A DNA stretch of 64,000 nucleotides. Source: Omphiscola glabra (Eukaryota; Mollusca; Gastropoda; Lymnaeidae). Made by a program: the position numbers and the translations under genes. Where the stretch lies: positions 34,973,736 through 35,037,735 of the forward strand of contig OZ024799.1 in NCBI GenBank assembly GCA_964017045.1. The letters run 5' to 3'. The notes under the pieces are model-generated. The model had not been told where the DNA came from. It ran no database searches and saw only the letters and a list, made by a program, of their open reading frames with translations. Each line of letters begins with the position of its first letter. The first letter of the stretch is position 1. Below are positions 59,286-64,000 of the stretch, one piece after another.

Positions 59286-60189
59286 CCAAATACGAAGTAC
59301 GGATTTGATTTTTCTATACTTCAACTTACCTAGAGTAGTGTATTTTAAATTGTTCAACTTCTTGGACATGAAATTACAATACGAAAAATATAAAGTATAT
59401 AAAAACATACTTCCACATATCCTAGAAAGTGACGTTTTGCAAACATTTTTATATGATTTAGAATTACCATCTTACTGTTACAGATCTGTCACGTGACAAT
59501 TTGGCATACTTTTTTTTAATCGCATCCAAACTTGCTGCTTTGGGTAAAAGAAAATATTAACAAATTTGAAACAAAAATTAATCTTAATATTTGAATTAAT
59601 CGACCTCAATGCCAAAATAATGATACCTTCTTTCTTGTTGAAACACTCAATCTTTTATAAAATAAATGTTATACGTATTGTTATAATAAAGCATGTACAC
59701 AAAATGTACAGTGGTCAGGGGAAAGGAACCTGGTGGAAGTAGGCGAGTTGAGTAGGGCAAAAGTGTGTGTGAGTGTGTATTGGGGGGGTGGGGGGGTTAC
59801 CGAAAGTAATTCGCACGATGGCGTCATTAATAGTCCTATATCATACTAGCTCTAGGGCAGGGACCGGGGGTGGTATCTTAGTACATGCTCTAGGGCAGTG
59901 ATTCTTAACATTTTTTTGAAGCGCTGAGGGCCCACTCCGTTTTAAACACCCCCCACCCCCCACCCCTAAACAGGTATAAATTATATTGTAATAAAATTAA
60001 AAATAATTAAACAATCTAGTTATTGTTATTTTATTTCTTTCATCAACTTTATAGACAAGGGAAAAAATTGCCAATAAAAGCAATGCGCCAACAAAATTCA
60101 CAAGAAAGACATTTACTGCTGCTAACCAAAATGCATACAAACTAATTTTTTAAAAAGCAGCAACAGCTAGCTATGGCAGCAATTACAAC

Positions 60190-60707
60190 CAGTGGCGCAG
60201 CTAGGGTTGGTGTTACCCGGTCCGGTAAGCTCGTGGTGTCAACCACCCCCCCCCCCCTCGACTTCCACGATGTAATTCTTCTTGTTTAACTTAGTCCACA
60301 GTATTGAAGGTCAGCAGGTAAATGTATTTAAGAACTGTGACACGTACTTAGAATCGCTCATTGTTATTATAATGTTATCCAAGGATAGTTTTACTTCTCA
60401 GAATATAGATAATTGTAGCTTCCTGTCACTTACAAAAGTTACAGAACACTTCTTTCGGCGTTGAAACATGGTCAAAACGATGTGATTCTGACCTAATAAT
60501 AAGGTAACCTACTTGCTGAAATTTTAACAAAAACGCATTTTGATTGATTACATGAGTGGAAAATATACATGTCATCTGTAATCCTTTTGTGTATTTCGGT
60601 TAGACCGAGCAGTGTTTGCTCTGTAAATACGCAATTTTTCAATTTGATGTCACCCCTTGAGATGGTGTCACCCCCGTGCGGTCTGCACCCCTCTAGCTAC
60701 GCCACTG
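60190..60707. mobile_element. Longer CAGTGGCG...CGCCACTG element
   Basis: Starts CAGTGGCGCAGCTAGGGTTG and ends CTCTAGCTACGCCACTG, 518 bp. The termini match the hAT MITE family, but the flanks do not give a convincing 8-bp duplication. Confidence 0.55.
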
Positions 60708-60709
60708 AA

Positions 60710-61310
60710 TGCACTTTTCTGGTCTTCCACACCTCAGGGCTAGGGAGGTACTGACACAGGTGCAGTAATTTGATATCCGTGGGAGGTGAATTTCTTAAGG
60801 GTTTTGTAAAGGACAGTAGTGAACACAGGGACTTAAAAAAAAAGTGTGTGGGGGGGTGTGTTGTAGAGATTTGTGACGTTATATTTTAACGGGGGGGGGG
60901 GGTCTAACTTTTGTGACGGTTTGTGACGATTGGGGGGGAGGGAGGAGGGGAAAAAATCGGCAAAGTTTGCGTGACGTCGTTTATGGATGGCCCCTTACAT
61001 ATTTCATTTTGTATAATGTCTTCTCTCACAAGCAGGTAGTGCCAAGGACTGGAATAAATTTACCAACAAAGTCATTTTAAAAAGCAAATCAACCGCCTTG
61101 GAGTTGGGGGCACTTATTAGAGAAGTCCAATCTGTCTTCATCAACTTATCATTGGATTGCTGATCCATCACCTCAACATATCCTTGGAAAGCAGATCGAT
61201 TACTCCAATTTGAATTTCAGCTTGAAGCTAATCAACAACACAATCAACAGGTTTTGAGCGATTTTCTTTGTTGATGGAAAACACGGTCCCGAAACTGATG
61301 TCTCAAGTCA
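60710..61310. other. Intergenic with poly-G runs
   Basis: Runs of G at about 60850 and 60889-60902 and a mixed remainder; no gene was recognised. Confidence 0.5.
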
Positions 61311-61315
61311 GAATG

Positions 61316-61447
61316 CACATTACACAAACAGAATGCACATGACACAAACAGAATGCACATGACACAAACAGAATGCACATTACACAAACAGAATGCACAT
61401 GACACAAACAGAATGCACATGACACAAACAGAATGCACATTACAAAA
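61316..61447. repeat. 20-bp minisatellite
   Basis: Six and a half units of CAGAATGCACATGACACAAA (TGACAC/TTACAC variants). Confidence 0.95.
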
Positions 61448-61508
61448 ACTCGCGTGGGGAATGTGCCTGTTGCTTCCTGTGAAAAGTTTTCACCTTTGAG
61501 TGATGCAA

Positions 61509-62045
61509 CCTCAAGAAAATATGGAACGACAAAAATATAGACCCCCCCCCCCCCCAGCACCAAAATCAGGCTGATGCGCTCACTAGTCCTCTCCATTTTC
61601 TTGTATGCCTGTGAGTCCTGGACATTAACAGCAGAACTCGAAAGGAAAATAAAGGCGATGGAGATGAGATGTTTCAGTTTCAGAAGCATTCTTGGCATCT
61701 GCTATAGAGACCATTTCACCAATGAACAAGTGAAAGAAAGGATTCGTAAAGCAATTGGGCAGTACGTTGACCTCCTGGTGTCGGTAAAAAAACGCAAACT
61801 TGAATGGTTTGGCCACGTAACAAGAAAACAAGGGCTCGCCAAAGAAATCGTGCAGGGCACAACTAGAGGAGGGAGAAGAAGAGGAAGACAGAAAAAGATG
61901 GGAAGAAAACATAAAAGAGTGGACGGGATTAAAACTGGGCGATGCTGTGCGTAGTGCAGAAGACAGAGATGAATGGAGAAGGATAGCTTTCATGTCATCT
62001 GTGGCGCCCCAACGGTCCAAGGACTAAGGGACATGATGATGAACC
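61509..62045 (+). pseudogene. LINE reverse transcriptase C-terminus and 3' end, copy B
   Basis: Same family as 33140-33880. It has IRLMRSLVLSIFLYACESW, ERKIKAMEMRCF, VKKRKLEWFGHVTRKQGLAK and GTTRGGRRRGRQKK; an extra A in an A-run near 61892 then shifts the frame. It ends GGACTAAGGGACATGATGATGAAC. It contains a 14-C run (61542-61555) where copy A has 5. Confidence 0.82.
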
Positions 62046-62261
62046 TCTCTTCAACAGTTTACCGGTGGCTTAAACTTCTAATCCCACATTTTTTACAAAT
62101 TTTGCTGGATATAAATTCCATATTATTTATACTGACTTACAAAATACTGAACATTGGAGAAGTAAAATATCTTGATTCTGTTGGGTAGATAAGGGTATAA
62201 ATGCTGTTTTCACCCAGACATTGAATTATGTGTACAGTGAATTTGTAAGTCCATCCAGCAT

Positions 62262-62450
62262 CCATCCCTGTGACTATGGCGCTACAGTCTGCGTAGAGCT
62301 TTGGCATGCGTCACCACTTCTTTCCACTCAGACCCAACTGATGCTTTTCTCTTCCATGCTTAGATTCCCAGCCATTGTAGATCTATTTCCACATTCTTTA
62401 TTTATCTAAAACTAGGTCTGCCTTTAAGCCGTTTCTCTTTGGGTTTAATA
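62262..62450 (-). mobile_element. LINE 3' end fragment (RTE-like)
   Basis: The sequence GCGCTACAGTCTGCGTAGAG matches in style the end of the insert at 9207 (CAAAGCTCTACGCAGACTGTAGCGCC on the minus strand). The coding sense is very decayed. Confidence 0.45.
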
Positions 62451-62459
62451 AAGTTTAAT

Positions 62460-64000
62460 CAGTTATGGCTACTATGGCTATGGCATTCATTATTATTATG
62501 GTGTACACTCTTTACTCCTATTTCTATCAGTTGACATTTTTTTCTACACATTTGATATTTATACTTCATTTATTGGTCAAATAATGATATAACTATTAAT
62601 ACTGTTATTTTTAATGGTACTAGTAATGATAGGTTTCGTTTTTAAAAATATTTTTTATTGGAAAGTCTATGCAACTGAATTTGTTTTTGTTCCAGTAAAA
62701 TATAATTTTCTTTTTTAAACTTTCACTTTCTTTTTTTTTTTTAGGTGTATGTACAAAGTAATTGATGTTTATTTACGCTTTTGTGGGTGGGATGCATATA
62801 CAATACGAATAAAACTGATGTTGTCAATTCATACTTGCAACCTAAATTTTTTTACTGAAACGATTTAGGTAAAAAATACGAATTTACTTTTTACCAATGA
62901 CCAGTGACTGCAGTGTATGAGTTGCACTTTTACCAATATATTAATATTAATAGTTATAGAATGTCACTGTGAAAGTGAATGAACTAACAGAATGCATCGG
63001 CATTGGCATTGAGACTTAGACTAAACTAAAATATGATTGTTTGTATGATTGTTTATATTGTTTGTACTAATAATTGTTCAGTCATTGTCTTTGAATCAAT
63101 GATTGATTGATTGAATAACATTGTTTTTTGGATAGCAATAGCCAAAATCATGCAATGATTCATTGCTGCAGCAGCCCATGATGATGAAAGTGTTTATTAT
63201 TGAAATTATTGGAAGTGTACTACCAATAGCTTCTAGACTAGAGACTAGGCAGACTACGCTTTTAGGGAGCTTTTTGTAGTAAACTACCAATAGCTTCTAT
63301 TCTAGAGAGCTATTATTGGTAGTCCAGCCAATGAAATCAAACCAAAATCTGCGCTTTAAAAACCCGGTTTCAATTACGCTGGCGGCGTATAATTTGCTCA
63401 GTTAATTTATTACTAGCTCGTGCTAGTGACTAGTGACAACACCTCGGCACTAATTATAAAATCTACAGTACTGTTTTAACACTGTCTGCTGTAGCCTTTC
63501 TCATGCTCAGATTTGGTAATATTGTTATATAATTATAATATAATATAGACCTAATGTCGATAGATATATGAGTATGAAACTGGGGGGAAGGGGATCATAG
63601 TCTGAAAAAATGATACCCACCTTCTTTTTTGACAAGGCCAAAGTAATATGTGCTGTAAAAAATAAAATCCAGCTGATTGCCAGCTGTAAATTTTGTATGT
63701 GCTAATTATGATTGAAATTATAAATTAAAATATTTGCCTAAAATGTCTATAATTACCATAAGAAAAGTTTTACTTTACTGCATACAAAGTGTGCATAATA
63801 AAAAAGATATCTTGTTACTTAAGTTAAATTTAAATGAAACTGTATAAAAATGTGATTAGGCTTAAAGATGACACCATAAGCTTAGGCCAATCTTTGTTTT
63901 GGAACATGGTCCCATGGCCCCCCGCCTTTTTTTAAATTTTCTGTTGGGAGATAGGCCTACTGAGTATTATTTAAACAATTGAGCCCTTGTTAACTTATAA
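62460..64000. other. AT-rich intergenic DNA, no gene recognised
   Basis: Two ACTACCAATAGCTTCTA-type duplications lie at 63219 and 63282 with an inverted partner (AGAGCTATTATTGGTAGT). No open frame carries motifs. Confidence 0.45.

Overview
This window is eukaryotic, intron-rich, AT-rich nuclear DNA, most likely from a mollusc and plausibly a gastropod. The taxon is an inference from the mix of repeats: Helitrons with internal ~170-bp repeats, Penelope-like elements, several LINE clades, hAT miniature elements and many 20-35-bp minisatellites. No operon, tRNA, rRNA or CRISPR feature was seen. Almost all long open frames are artefacts of tandem repeats or pieces of transposable elements.

The one convincing host gene lies on the minus strand from about 53.81 kb down to 34.93 kb. 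Fourteen short exons, each bounded by AG acceptor and GT donor and joined in compatible phase at all 13 junctions, give about 450 residues. The product resembles cyclic nucleotide-binding domain-containing protein 2 (CNBD2, the mouse sperm protein CRIS). The C-terminus is present; at least one 5' exon was not found. Its introns are filled with minisatellites and hAT MITEs.

Region by region. 0-3 kb: weak unassigned open frames, a short Helitron on the minus strand and a TCTG microsatellite. 3.7-6.2 kb: the 3' half of a LINE with reverse transcriptase and RNase H, its catalytic motif A mutated, followed by a hAT MITE. 7.8-11 kb: a decayed Penelope-like element interrupted inside its YIDD codons by a truncated LINE with a 13-bp target duplication. 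12.6-13.6 kb: a fragment of a family B DNA polymerase of the Polinton/viral type, then a GC-rich stretch with hairpins. 13.6-22.7 kb: intergenic DNA with MITEs, minisatellites and a hAT transposase remnant. 22.8-33.0 kb: a nested complex. A hAT transposase pseudogene is split by an L2/CR1-like LINE tail and by two 4.2-kb Helitrons in direct head-to-tail contact. 33.1-34.9 kb: LINE 3' end, 21-bp minisatellite and a cluster of alternating palindromes. 34.9-53.8 kb: the CNBD2-like gene. 54.1-64 kb: long minisatellites and microsatellites, LINE 3' ends and hAT-like repeats.

The most notable points are the tandem Helitron pair with a seamless junction lacking the 5' TC, the nested-insertion history, the 31-bp array that starts at a MITE edge, and a 3' splice site that lies at the border of a minisatellite.
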